Assembly: GCA_963846565.1 (NCBI GenBank)
Contig: CAWJWL010000005.1
Span: forward strand, 1,054,001 to 1,118,000
Direction: 5' to 3'
Length of the DNA: 64,000 nt
Source of the DNA: WHSW01 sp963846565
GTDB taxonomy: Bacteria > Actinomycetota > Thermoleophilia > Solirubrobacterales > 70-9
Shown here: positions 41,305-49,026 of the stretch, piece after piece
Position numbering within the stretch: the stretch's first letter is position 1
How the letters are laid out: each line of letters begins with the position of its first letter
Position numbers and translations under genes: made by a program
The notes under the pieces: generated by a model
Seen by the model: the letters and a program-made list of their open reading frames with translations, nothing else
What the model was told of the DNA's origin: nothing
The model's database searches: none

Positions 41305-42113
41305 CCGCCACCCGGCGGCGCCCCGGTGCGTTCGCCGTCTTGCTCGTCCTCGCGCTGGCCGTCGCCCTGCTCTTCCTGGTCCTCCCGATCGTCGCGATCT
41401 TCATCGACGCCGGGCCGGACGAGCTCATCGACAGCCTCGGCCAGGCCGAGTCACGCGACGCCCTCCTGCTCAGCCTCGAGACGACGCTCGCCGCCCTGCT
41501 GATCATCATCGTCGTCGGTACGCCGGCCGCCTACCTGCTGGCGACTCGTCGGTTCCGCGGGCGGGCGGCGGTGATGACGGCGATCGAGCTGCCGCTCGTG
41601 CTGCCCCCGGCGGCGGCGGGGATCGGGCTGCTTGCCGCGTTCGGGCCGAACGGCCTCCTCGGCGGCGCGCTCGAGGACGCGGGCATCGAGCTCGTCCTGG
41701 AGACGGCCGGCGTGATCGTCGCGCTCACCTTCGTCGCCTCGCCGTTCTACCTGCGCCAGGCGCAGGCGGCGTTCGCCGCCGTCGACCCGAAGCTCCTGGA
41801 CGCCGCCCGCACCCTCGGGGCGAGCGAGGCGCGCGCGTTCTGGCGGGTGGCGATTCCGTGCGCCGGCAACGGGATCACGGCCGGGCTCGCGCTCGCCTGG
41901 GGGAGGGCCCTGGGCGAGTTCGGCGCCACGCTGATGTTCGCCGGCTCCTTCCAGGGGATCACGGAGACGGCGCCGCTGGCGATCTTCGCCGAGTTCTCGA
42001 CCGACTTCCCGGCCGCCCTGGCGCTCTCCGCCGTGCTCGTCTGCGTCTCCGCCGCGGTCCTGCTCTCGGTCAAGCTGCTCGGGCGCTCGCCGCTCCTCGG
42101 CGGTGCCGCCTGA
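41301..42113 (+). CDS. modB: Molybdate ABC permease ModB
   Basis: A 270-residue inner-membrane permease with five or six helices. The EAA loop is LDAARTLGASEARAFWRVAIP, and GRALGEFGATLMFAGSFQGIT is a ModB hallmark. The start is GTG at 41301, overlapping the modA stop (GTGA). The N-terminus begins with basic residues before TM1 (VTATRRRPG), consistent with the start. Confidence 0.92.
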   Translation: MTATRRRPGAFAVLLVLALAVALLFLVLPIVAIFIDAGPDELIDSLGQAESRDALLLSLETTLAALLIIIVVGTPAAYLLATRRFRGRAAVMTAIELPLVLPPAAAGIGLLAAFGPNGLLGGALEDAGIELVLETAGVIVALTFVASPFYLRQAQAAFAAVDPKLLDAARTLGASEARAFWRVAIPCAGNGITAGLALAWGRALGEFGATLMFAGSFQGITETAPLAIFAEFSTDFPAALALSAVLVCVSAAVLLSVKLLGRSPLLGGAA

Positions 42114-43177
42114 TGCTCCGGGCCATGATCGAGAGCGAGCTGCGGGATTTCGAGCTCGAGCTCGAGCTCGAGGTGGAGGCCGGCTCGTGCCTCGCCCTCG
42201 TCGGCCGCTCGGGGGCGGGGAAGAGCACGGTGCTGCGCTCGATCGCCGGCCTTCACGCGCCGGAGCGAGGGCGGATCGAGGCCGCCGGGACGGTCTGGTT
42301 CGACGCCGCCACGGGCACAGACCTGGCAGCCGAGGATCGCCGTTGCGGCTACCTGTTCCAGGACTACGCCCTATTCCCGCACCTGAGCGCCTGGCGCAAC
42401 GTCGCCTTCGGCCTCGGCGGCGTCCCCCGCTCAGACCGGCGGGCGCGCGCGCTCGAGCTGCTTGACCGCTTCGGCGTCGCCGGGCTTGCGGACGAGCGCC
42501 CCGGATCGATCTCCGGAGGCGAGCGCCAGCGCGTCGCCCTCGCTCGGGCGCTGGCGCCCGAGCCGTCGGTGCTGCTCCTCGACGAGCCGCTCGCCTCGCT
42601 CGACGCGACCACCGCCGCAGCCGCCGGGCGCGAGCTCGGCCGCACGCTCGCCGCGCTCAGCGTCCCGACCGTCCTCGTCACCCACGACTTCGCCGAAGCG
42701 GCGCTTCTCGCCGGCGAGATCGCGGTGATCGAGCGCGGCAGGGTCGTCCAGCGGGGAAGCGCCGGCGAGCTCAGCGCCCGCCCCGCGTCGGCGTTCGTCG
42801 CCGACTTCGCCGGGGCCTCGGTGCTCACCGGCTACGCGCGCGCCGGCGCCGCCGGGTTGACCGACGTGGCGATCGACGGCGGCGGCCAGGTCTCCTCGAC
42901 CGACCACGCCGCGGGTCAGGTCTCGGTTGCGATCTTCCCCTGGGACGTCGTCCTCGAGCCGATCGCCGAGGAGCACGAGAGCTCTGCCCGCAACCGGCTC
43001 CTCGCCGAGGTGGTCTCCGTGACCGAGGTCGGCAACCGGGCTCGGGTCGGGCTGCTCGCCCCGCAACCGCTCGCGGCCGAGATCACGGCCGCATCGGCCG
43101 CAGAGCTGGGTCTCGCGACGGGCGTCCGCGTCGCCGCGGTCGCGAAGGCCACCGCGACCAGGCTGGTAGAGCGGTGA
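42113..43177 (+). CDS. modC: Molybdate ABC transporter ATP-binding protein ModC
   Basis: 354 residues. Walker A VGRSGAGKSTVLRS, signature SISGGERQRVALARA, Walker B VLLLDEPLASLDATT and the switch His in VTHDFAEAALL. A C-terminal TOBE domain starts near residue 285 (NRLLAEVVSVTEVGNRARVG), as in ModC, and may bind molybdate for trans-inhibition. The ATG overlaps the modB stop by one base (TGATG). The last 95 bp overlap the opposing EamA-type gene. Confidence 0.93.
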   Translation: MLRAMIESELRDFELELELEVEAGSCLALVGRSGAGKSTVLRSIAGLHAPERGRIEAAGTVWFDAATGTDLAAEDRRCGYLFQDYALFPHLSAWRNVAFGLGGVPRSDRRARALELLDRFGVAGLADERPGSISGGERQRVALARALAPEPSVLLLDEPLASLDATTAAAAGRELGRTLAALSVPTVLVTHDFAEAALLAGEIAVIERGRVVQRGSAGELSARPASAFVADFAGASVLTGYARAGAAGLTDVAIDGGGQVSSTDHAAGQVSVAIFPWDVVLEPIAEEHESSARNRLLAEVVSVTEVGNRARVGLLAPQPLAAEITAASAAELGLATGVRVAAVAKATATRLVER

Positions 43178-44048
43178 GCGCCGGCGGCTTGCCGCCGCCG
43201 GTCGCGAGCCAGGAGCCGGCCAGGATCAGGAGCAGCCCGGCGATCGCCCCGGCGCCGGGACGCTCGTCGAGGAAGGCGATCCCTAGCGTCACGGCGAGTA
43301 CCGGCGCGACGTAGGTGATCACGGAGGCGCGGCTCGGCCCGACCTCCTGGATCAGGCTTGCGAAGACGACGAACGCGGTCGCGGTGCAGAGGACGCTGAG
43401 GAGGATGATGGCGCCGAGCGCATCGCCGGACGGCATCGATTCCGGGGGAGCGGCGATCGCCGCCGGGGTGAGGAAGACCGCCGCAAGCGCGAGCGCCCCG
43501 GCCATCAGCGGCCGCGGGTCGACGTCGCCGAGGCCGCGCTTGAGCAGCATCGGCCCGGCGGCGTAGCCGACGGCGGCGAGGAGGATGGCGAGCGCGCCGA
43601 CGAGCTCACGACCGTTCCCGGCGACATCGATTCCGACCAGGGCGACGACGCCCGCGAAGCCGACGAAGAGGCCGGCGAGACGGCTGCCGGCGGCACGCTC
43701 CTCGTGGTCGAAGCGCAGCGCGAGCACCGCGACGATGAGGGGCACCGAGGCGATCAGGATCGCTGCGAGGGAGGACGAAACCCGCTGCTCGCCGAACCCG
43801 ATCAGCGGGAACGGGATCGTGATCTCGACGATCGCGTAGATCGCCAGCAGGCGCCAGCGGCCGCGCAGACTCCCCAGCAGCCCCAGCCGCCAGCAGAGCA
43901 CGCCGAGCATCGCCGCCGCGATCGTCACCCGGATCCACGCGAGGAACGCGGGCGGGACGCCGTCGTCGACCGCGATCTTGATGAAGAGGTACGGGATGCC
44001 CCAGAGCGCCGAAACGGTGAGGAACGAAAACCAGGCGCGGGCGGACAT
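43083..44048 (-). CDS. EamA/DMT-family transporter
   Basis: 321 residues with ten transmembrane helices in two EamA repeats. The first starts WFSFLTVSALWGIPYLFIK and the second follows GALAILLAAVGYAAGPMLLK; PSRASVITYVAPVLAVTLG is the conserved late motif. It is probably a metabolite exporter of unknown substrate. The C-terminal 30 residues (Arg/Pro-rich) are encoded antisense to modC and may be an extension gained by loss of an earlier stop. Upstream is the palindrome GGGTTAACCC (44086-44095). Confidence 0.82.
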   Translation of the reverse strand: MSARAWFSFLTVSALWGIPYLFIKIAVDDGVPPAFLAWIRVTIAAAMLGVLCWRLGLLGSLRGRWRLLAIYAIVEITIPFPLIGFGEQRVSSSLAAILIASVPLIVAVLALRFDHEERAAGSRLAGLFVGFAGVVALVGIDVAGNGRELVGALAILLAAVGYAAGPMLLKRGLGDVDPRPLMAGALALAAVFLTPAAIAAPPESMPSGDALGAIILLSVLCTATAFVVFASLIQEVGPSRASVITYVAPVLAVTLGIAFLDERPGAGAIAGLLLILAGSWLATGGGKPPALTALPAWSRWPSRPRRRGRPSRDPALRPMRP

Positions 44049-44085
44049 CGTCCGACGATAGCCGCGCGCCGGCGGCGGCTGGGGA

Positions 44086-44095
44086 GGGTTAACCC
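44086..44095. promoter_or_regulatory. Perfect 10-bp palindrome upstream of the EamA-type gene
   Basis: GGGTTAACCC inside GGGGAGGGTTAACCCCC, 38-47 bp upstream of the EamA-type ATG at 44048 and downstream of the moaA stop. It could be an operator or half of a terminator; no partner gene or known consensus is identified. Confidence 0.3.
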
Positions 44096-44151
44096 CCGAA
44101 CAAATCGCGCCGGCTGCTCGGCTTCGCCCCCGCTGCCGTCGCGGTTCGCGT

Positions 44152-45142
44152 CTATCCGCCGATAGCGGACATGGTGCGCGGCGGAGGCACGAAGCCCTCC
44201 TCGTTCACGCGGTGCTTGAGCTCCTTGCGCCAGACGGCGTCGCGGATCACCTGCTCGAGGCCGGCGTCGTCGACGCCGGCGCGCAGCGGCTCGCGCAGGT
44301 CGGTCTCGGTGATCGAGAAGAGGCAGGTGCGAAGCTCGCCGTCGGCGGTCATCCGGATCCGGTTGCAGTCGCCGCAGAAGGGCTCGGACACCGGGTTGAT
44401 GAAGCCGATCTCGCCGGCGCCGTCGGCGAAGCGGAAGACGCGCGCGGTCGCGTGGGGCTCGCGCTCGAGCGGCTCGAGCGGATAGCGCGTCGCGATCCGC
44501 TCGCGAATCTCCTCACCGGTGAGCACCTGGTCGGGGCTCCAGGCAGCGGTCGCCGTCGAGCGGCATGAACTCGATGAAGCGCACCTGGTAGTCGGTCGAG
44601 CGGGCGAGCTCGGCGAAGCGGAAGACCTCGTCCTCGGTGAAGTCCCGCATCGCGACGGCGTTGACCTTGATCGGTCGCACCTGTTCGAAGGCGCCGATGG
44701 CCTCGAGCCCGCGCAGGACCTGCGGCAGCGCATCACGGCGGGTGACCTCGTGAAAGCGATCGCGGGCGAGCGAGTCGATCGAGACGTTGACGCGGTTGAT
44801 CCCGGCGTCGACCAGCGCCTGTGCGTCGCGCTCGAGCAGGTAGCCGTTCGTCGTCACCGAGAGATCTTCGAGTCCGTCGATCTCGCTCAGCATCGAGACC
44901 AGCCGCGGGAACTCGCGGCGCGCGAGCGGCTCGCCGCCGGTCAGGCGCACATCGGTCACCCCGAGGTGGACGAGCACGCGAACGAGGCGCTCGATCTCCT
45001 CGAAGGTGAGGATCTCGGCGCGGTCGAGCCACGGCATCCCCTCGGCCGGCATGCAGTAGCGGCAGCGGAAGTTGCAGCGGTCGGTGACCGAGACCCGCAG
45101 GTCGGTGATCGCGCGGCCGTGGGCGTCGAGGAGCGGCTCCAC
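44152..45142 (-). CDS. moaA: GTP 3',8-cyclase MoaA, frame interrupted
   Basis: Radical-SAM enzyme that starts molybdenum cofactor synthesis from GTP. The N-terminal part (45142 to about 44548) has the SAM cluster motif TDRCNFRCRYC, RLTGGEPLARREF and FIEFMPLDGD. The C-terminal part, in another frame, has the second cluster (FCGDCNRIRMTADGELRTC) and the ending MSAIGG. They meet at a single extra base: coding CGC-T-GCCTGG (A44545 on the plus strand); removing it gives the typical DRAWSPDQVLTG. The total of 991 nt is one over a codon multiple. As given, the product would stop at residue 209 and be inactive. Because the rest of the pathway is intact, a sequence error is as likely as a mutation. 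GTG start. Confidence 0.88.
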
Positions 45143-45182
45143 TCGATGGATGATGACGGGTCGCCGGTAGTGTGGGGCCGAG

Positions 45183-45620
45183 ATGGAGCCGAGCGCCAGA
45201 CCACGGGGGGTCCAGCTCGACGAGCGAACGATGCGCCTCGTCGTCGGCGCGCTTGGTGCCTTCCACGTGCTCGAGGGCCTCTACATGCTGCTCGCGCCGG
45301 CGTCGTTCTACGCCCGGATCGGCCGTTACGGGCTCGAGAACACCCACTACGTCGGCGACGTCGGAGCGTTCGTCCTCGCCTTCGGGGTCCTCCTCGTCCT
45401 CGCTGTGGGACGCCCGTCGTGGCGGGCGCCGTTGCTCTACCTCGGGGCCGCCTGGTACGCGTTCCACGCCGCCAACCACCTCTTCGACATCGACGAAGCG
45501 CGCAGCAACGCGCGCGGAGCGATCGACACGATCCTGCTGCTGATCGGCGCCGGGCTCCTGGTCTGGCTCGCGCGCGGGTCCGAGCGCGACGGCGACGGGC
45601 CCCCCACACAGCTGCGGTGA
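45183..45620 (+). CDS. Four-helix membrane protein (DUF4345-like)
   Basis: 145 residues with four hydrophobic helices (LVVGALGAFHVLEGLYMLL, VGAFVLAFGVLLVLAVG, LLYLGAAWYAFHAANHLF, TILLLIGAGLLVWLA). The pattern resembles small DUF4345-type proteins but the match is only by eye. The next gene starts in its stop codon (GTGA), so the two are coupled. It diverges from moaA with 40 bp between. Confidence 0.68.
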   Translation: MEPSARPRGVQLDERTMRLVVGALGAFHVLEGLYMLLAPASFYARIGRYGLENTHYVGDVGAFVLAFGVLLVLAVGRPSWRAPLLYLGAAWYAFHAANHLFDIDEARSNARGAIDTILLLIGAGLLVWLARGSERDGDGPPTQLR

Positions 45621-46555
45621 GCCGAGTCTTCCTCGCCGGCGCCTCGGGGGTGGTGGGCGAGCCGCTCGTCGTGCAGCTGCTCGAGGCCGGGCACGACGTC
45701 ACGGGAATGACCCGGCGCGAGGAGAAGGCGGAGGCGATCCGCGCCGCCGGTGCCGACGCCGTGGTCTGCGACGTGTACGAACCGGGCGGACTGAACGCCG
45801 CGGTGGCCGCCGCGAAGCCCGAGGTCGTCATTCACCAGCTCACCGCGCTGCCGTGGAAGCTCGATCCGCGCCGCAAGGGGGTCTTCGACGCCAACAACCG
45901 GATCCGCCGCGAGGGCACCCGCAACCTGGTCGCGGCCGCGCAGGCGGCGGGCGCTCGCCGCTTCGTCGCCCAGTCGATCGCCTTCGTCTACGCCCCCGTC
46001 GGCGGCTGGGTCAAGGGGGAGGACGACCCGCTGATCGCGGGGGCGGCCGGCGAAATCGGCGACACGGTCGACGCGGTCTCAGAGCTCGAGCGGCAGGTGC
46101 TCCAGGCGGACGGCCTCGACGGGGTGGTGCTTCGCTACGGCTGGTTCTACGGGCCCGGGTCGAGCTACGCCGACGACGGTTATCAGGCCCAGGAGATCCG
46201 CAAGCGCCGCTTTCCGATCATCGGCGACGGGGCCGGCACGTTCTCCTTCGTTCACGTCGACGATGCCGCGGCCGCCGCGGTTCTCGCGGCCGAGCGCGGG
46301 GCGCCGGGCGTCTACAACGTCTGCGACGACGAGCCGGCGCCGATCCGCGAGTGGCTGCCGGTGGCCGCCGCGGCGCTCGGCGCGAAGAAGCCGTTCCGGG
46401 TGCCGGCTTGGGTCGCGCGTCTGATTGCGGGTAAGGCGATCGTTGGCCAGGCCGCCGGCATGCGCGGCGCCACCAACGCCAAGGCGAAGGCCGAGCTCGG
46501 CTGGCAGCCCGCCCATCCAAGCTGGCGCGACGGGTTCGCGCAGTCGCTTGGTTAG
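45617..46555 (+). CDS. NAD(P)-dependent epimerase/dehydratase (extended SDR)
   Basis: 312 residues. Rossmann motif RVFLAGASGVVGEPLV (a GxxGxxG variant, residues 3-18), VIHQLTALPW where extended SDRs carry the substrate helix, and FVAQSIAFVYAPVGGW. The usual YxxxK is not obvious: the segment after DTVDAVSELERQVL suggests the divergent NmrA/epimerase-like group. The substrate is unknown. GTG start at 45617 overlapping the previous stop. It ends 31 bp before sodA. Confidence 0.8.
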   Translation: MSRVFLAGASGVVGEPLVVQLLEAGHDVTGMTRREEKAEAIRAAGADAVVCDVYEPGGLNAAVAAAKPEVVIHQLTALPWKLDPRRKGVFDANNRIRREGTRNLVAAAQAAGARRFVAQSIAFVYAPVGGWVKGEDDPLIAGAAGEIGDTVDAVSELERQVLQADGLDGVVLRYGWFYGPGSSYADDGYQAQEIRKRRFPIIGDGAGTFSFVHVDDAAAAAVLAAERGAPGVYNVCDDEPAPIREWLPVAAAALGAKKPFRVPAWVARLIAGKAIVGQAAGMRGATNAKAKAELGWQPAHPSWRDGFAQSLG

Positions 46556-46586
46556 TGTCTAAAGCAGAGATTCCCAAGGAGGAAAA

Positions 46587-47192
46587 ATGGCTTACGAGGT
46601 CCCCGACCTTCCCTACGACTACAACGCGCTCGAGCCTCACATCGACGAGGAGACGATGCGCATCCACCACGACAAGCACCACCAGGCCTACGTCGACAAG
46701 GCGAACGCAGCGCTCGAAGGAACGGATTGGGCCGACAAGGACGTCGACGAGGTGCTCCGGAACCTCGACTCCCTTCCGTCCGACAAGCAGGGCCCCGTCC
46801 GCAACAACGCCGGCGGGCACTCGAACCACAGCTTCTTCTGGCAGGTCATGAGCCCCGACGGTGGCGGTGAGCCCTCGGGAGCCCTCGCCGATGCGATCAA
46901 CGAGAAGTTCGGCTCCTTCGACGACTTCAAGGAGGAGTTCAAGAACGCCGGCATCGGCCGCTTCGGCTCCGGCTGGGCCTGGCTCGTCCACGACGGCTCC
47001 GGGGTCGCGATCACCTCGACCGCGAACCAGGACTCGCCCGTCTCCGACGGCCAGACGCCGTTGCTCGGCGTCGACGTCTGGGAGCACGCCTACTACCTCT
47101 CCTACCAGAACAAGCGCCCCGACTATCTCGACGCGTTCTGGAACGTCGTCAACTGGGACGAGGTCGGCAAGCGCTTCGACGCTGCCGGCTAG
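46587..47192 (+). CDS. sodA: Superoxide dismutase, Mn type
   Basis: A 201-residue Fe/Mn-family dismutase for cytoplasmic superoxide. The four metal ligands are in MRIHHDKHHQAY, GGHSNHSFFW, and DVWEHAYY (Asp and His). The pattern NNAGGHSNHS with STANQDSPV (Gly in the first, Gln in the second) is the arrangement usual for manganese enzymes. AAGGAGGAAAA directly precedes the ATG, one of the best ribosome sites in the window, implying high expression. It may share transcription with the two genes before it. Confidence 0.95.
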   Translation: MAYEVPDLPYDYNALEPHIDEETMRIHHDKHHQAYVDKANAALEGTDWADKDVDEVLRNLDSLPSDKQGPVRNNAGGHSNHSFFWQVMSPDGGGEPSGALADAINEKFGSFDDFKEEFKNAGIGRFGSGWAWLVHDGSGVAITSTANQDSPVSDGQTPLLGVDVWEHAYYLSYQNKRPDYLDAFWNVVNWDEVGKRFDAAG

Positions 47193-47245
47193 CGCACTAC
47201 GGAACTCCCGCCGGCGGCGACGTGCCGCCGGCGTGAGCTCCTGAT

Positions 47246-47464
47246 CTAGCGGCGCCGTTCGGCGGCGTCGTGACCTTCGTCGGGTTCAGTCGGTTCGGCG
47301 CCACCCGAGGCACCCGTCCGGTCGCCAAGACCGCCTTGGTCCTCCCCCTCGCCGCCGCTTCCTGGGTGCTCGTCGATGCCGAGATTGTCGGCTTGCTTGG
47401 CGCCTTCCGCGCCTTCCTTATCCGCTGCGTCGGGTCCGTGCTTGCTTGTCTCTCGCTCGTCGAT
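47246..47464 (-). CDS. Acidic low-complexity ORF lacking a canonical start
   Basis: A 73-codon minus-strand frame (including the stop) with a very acidic, Gly/Asp/Glu-rich sequence: DERETSKHGPDAADKEGAEG, later DEHPGSGGEGEDQGG and EPDEGHDAAERRR. A GAGGAGG Shine-Dalgarno lies 4 bp before an ATC codon, and a TGA precedes it, so translation would need a non-AUG start or a start lost by mutation. The composition matches the acidic gene just upstream on the same strand. The hydrophobic plus-strand reading of the region is its antisense shadow. Moderate to low certainty. The 310-bp stretch between sodA and the next gene holds nothing else. Confidence 0.35.
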   Translation of the reverse strand: MDERETSKHGPDAADKEGAEGAKQADNLGIDEHPGSGGEGEDQGGLGDRTGASGGAEPTEPDEGHDAAERRR

Positions 47465-47502
47465 CGCTCCTCCTCAGGCCGCTGGTCAATTGCGAGAGGC
47501 CC

Positions 47503-47769
47503 CTACGTACTCGAGGTGCCCTCGCCCGCGTCGTGCTCAACGTTCGAGGGGTCCTCGCCGGGCTCCTCTCGTGGCGGACCGCCGGACGTGGCGCCGCCCG
47601 TGTTCGTCGCCTCCGCGGCGTCGTCCTGCTCGTCGTCCAGCAGTTCGCCCTTGATGTTCTCCTCGCGGGGACGTTCATTCGTCTCTTCGATTCCGGACTC
47701 GTGCGCATGCAGCGAGGTCGGCGGGAGCTTCTCCTCGTCGAGCTTCGTCTGATCCTTCTCGTCGGGCAT
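47503..47769 (-). CDS. Small acidic, probably disordered protein
   Basis: 88 residues, about one third Asp/Glu, with no hydrophobic core: MPDEKDQTKLDEEKLPPTSL at the start and EEPGEDPSNVEHDAGEGTSS at the end. There are no motifs. ATG 47769 has GGAGGACACCG upstream. The composition suggests an intrinsically disordered, stress- or desiccation-related protein, but that is only analogy. A TAGGTGAGG motif lies 26-34 bp upstream of the start. Confidence 0.58.
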   Translation of the reverse strand: MPDEKDQTKLDEEKLPPTSLHAHESGIEETNERPREENIKGELLDDEQDDAAEATNTGGATSGGPPREEPGEDPSNVEHDAGEGTSST

Positions 47770-47794
47770 CGGTGTCCTCCTCGGGTCGCTAAGC

Positions 47795-47802
47795 CTCACC
47801 TA
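47795..47802 (-). promoter_or_regulatory. TAGGTGAG motif, copy A
   Basis: TAGGTGAG on the minus strand, in promoter position for the acidic gene (ATG 47769) and about 80 bp upstream of padR. Two more copies lie at 48368 and 48390. Read with its flanks (GCTAAGCCTCACCTAC) it also resembles a degenerate iron box, 11 of 14 positions. Confidence 0.35.
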
Positions 47803-47844
47803 CCCTGAGACAGTGGGCTCTACGCGGGCCGGCGGCCGAGCGAC

Positions 47845-47873
47845 TGGAAAGAAGCGGCGCGCAGGATTACACT
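47845..47873 (+). promoter_or_regulatory. Putative leaderless promoter of padR
   Basis: TGGAAA (47845-47850), 17-bp spacer, TACACT (47868-47873). The expected transcription start, 7 bp after the -10, is the G of the GTG start codon at 47881; no Shine-Dalgarno is at useful distance. Confidence 0.4.
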
Positions 47874-47880
47874 CGCCGAC

Positions 47881-48327
47881 GTGCCCCACGCTCTGAGCTC
47901 TGGCCTGCCGAAGGATTTCCTCCGGCCATGCCTGCTCCTCCTGCTCCGCGAGGGCGAAGCGCACGGCTACGAGCTCGCCGAGAACCTCGGTCCGTTCGGT
48001 TTCGACGACTCCGACCCGGGAGCGCTCTACCGGGCGCTTCGCCGGCTCGAGGGCGACGGCCTCGTCGGTTCCGATTGGGCGCCGTCGGAGTCGGGACCGC
48101 GCAAGCGCGTCTACCGCCTCACCGAGCGCGGGATCGAGGAGCTCGATCACCGCGCCAGCGACCTCGCCGAGGGGGAGCGGCGCATCGACGCATTTCTCGA
48201 TCGCTACCTGAAGGCTCGCCGTCTGCCGCGGTCGAGTAAGCGCGGCAGGGCCCTGGTGGGACGCCTCGCCGCGCACCGCGAAGCGGCCCTGAGGCGTGGC
48301 TCCCGAGTCGAGCAGCGGGGCACTTGA
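47881..48327 (+). CDS. PadR-family transcriptional regulator
   Basis: A 148-residue winged-helix protein: GLPKDFLRPCLLLLLREGEA, HGYELAENLGPFGF, then the recognition helix and wing DPGALYRALRRLEGDGLVGS with WAPSESGPRKRVYRLTERG, all typical of PadR. The C-terminal helices for dimerization are shorter than usual and end basic. Probable leaderless start at GTG 47881. It sits immediately before the hydrogenase operon; TAGGTGAG motifs on both sides make it a candidate regulator of that operon and of the acidic gene, as inference. Confidence 0.85.
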   Translation: MPHALSSGLPKDFLRPCLLLLLREGEAHGYELAENLGPFGFDDSDPGALYRALRRLEGDGLVGSDWAPSESGPRKRVYRLTERGIEELDHRASDLAEGERRIDAFLDRYLKARRLPRSSKRGRALVGRLAAHREAALRRGSRVEQRGT

Positions 48328-48329
48328 CG

Positions 48330-48348
48330 CCCGGCGTTTTCGCCCGGG
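48330..48348 (+). terminator. Hairpin after padR
   Basis: CCCGGCG - TTTT - CGCCCGGG forms a stem with one bulge directly after the padR stop (48327). It would separate padR transcription from the hydrogenase operon. Confidence 0.4.
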
Positions 48349-48367
48349 ACAGATCGGTCGCTCGCGC

Positions 48368-48398
48368 TAGGTGAGCGATGCCACCCCGGTAGGTGAGC
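48368..48398 (+). promoter_or_regulatory. Direct repeat TAGGTGAGC upstream of the hydrogenase operon
   Basis: TAGGTGAGC at 48368-48376 and again at 48390-48398, 22 bp apart (two helical turns, same face). They lie in the 178-bp gap before hypC, about 110-140 bp upstream of its start, and match copy A at 47795. No clear -35/-10 pair is seen; TAGGTT at 48444-48449 is a weak -10. Confidence 0.45.
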
Positions 48399-48505
48399 CG
48401 CGCACCTTGCGCCGCGCACTTACTCGACTCGGCGCCCGTCAATAGGTTGGCGGAGGGTCGAAGGGGCAGTGGTCTTGACCCGAACATGGAGGAGGATCGC
48501 GAGCC

Positions 48506-48784
48506 GTGTGTCTGGCCATCCCTGGGCAGGTTCTTGAAGTCGTCGACGAGGCGAATCGCCTTGCCAAGGTCGATGTCGCCGGCGTAAGGCGGAACGTCAA
48601 CATCGGCCTTCTCGATGAGGAGGACGGCGGCGTCGGTCCGGGCGACTGGGTCTTGATTCACGTCGGATTCGCGCTCTCCAAGGTCGACGAGGAAGAGGCG
48701 GTGAAGACGCGCAAGATGCTCGAGGGCATGGGCGCGGACTACGAGGCGGAGCTTGAGGAGCTGCGCGCGAGCGTGATCGAATGA
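48506..48784 (+). CDS. hypC: Hydrogenase maturation chaperone HypC
   Basis: A 92-residue small chaperone that carries the Fe(CN)2CO unit with HypD and docks on the large subunit. The N-terminal MCLAIPGQVLEV with essential Cys2 is diagnostic; the beta-barrel core is ANRLAKVDVAGVRRNVNIGL and GDWVLIHVGFALSKVDEEEA. GTG start, preceded at 10 bp by GGAGGA. First gene of the operon; the stop overlaps the next ATG. Confidence 0.93.
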   Translation: MCLAIPGQVLEVVDEANRLAKVDVAGVRRNVNIGLLDEEDGGVGPGDWVLIHVGFALSKVDEEEAVKTRKMLEGMGADYEAELEELRASVIE

Positions 48785-49026
48785 CACCGCCCGAGTGCAC
48801 CGATGAGCACTGCATCACCTGCGGTGATGTTGCCGAGGACATGCGGGTGATCGCCATCGACGCCGATCGCGAGCTTGCGTTGTGCGCCGGCGCGGACGGG
48901 GAGCACCACACGATCGAGATCGCCCTCGTGCAGCCGGTCGCGGTCGACGACGAGCTGCTGGTTCACGCGGGTACCGCGATCGGAGCCTCCCCCGGGCGCG
49001 GAGCGCAGGAGGCGTCGCGCCCTTGA
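48781..49026 (+). CDS. HypC/HupF-like second chaperone
   Basis: 81 residues. The motif CTDEHCITCGDVAEDMRVIAI with a later LALC resembles the C-terminal HupF/HypC-like proteins that in actinobacteria follow hypC and bear several cysteines. The role is probably in delivering iron or its ligands to the large subunit, by association. It overlaps hypC (ATGA) and hypD (TTGA). Confidence 0.72.
   Translation: MTPPECTDEHCITCGDVAEDMRVIAIDADRELALCAGADGEHHTIEIALVQPVAVDDELLVHAGTAIGASPGRGAQEASRP

Noticed and set aside
46552..46562. TTAGTGTCTAA as an iron box before sodA
   Set aside because: The spacing is N3 without the CC/GG inner bases, it overlaps the preceding stop codon, and it does not fit TTAGG-N4-CCTAA.
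47270..47752. A 160-codon plus-strand frame with hydrophobic N-terminus after sodA
   Set aside because: It is the antisense of two acidic, hydrophilic frames, one of which has a good ribosome site; Ser/Phe runs mirror Glu/Asp codons.
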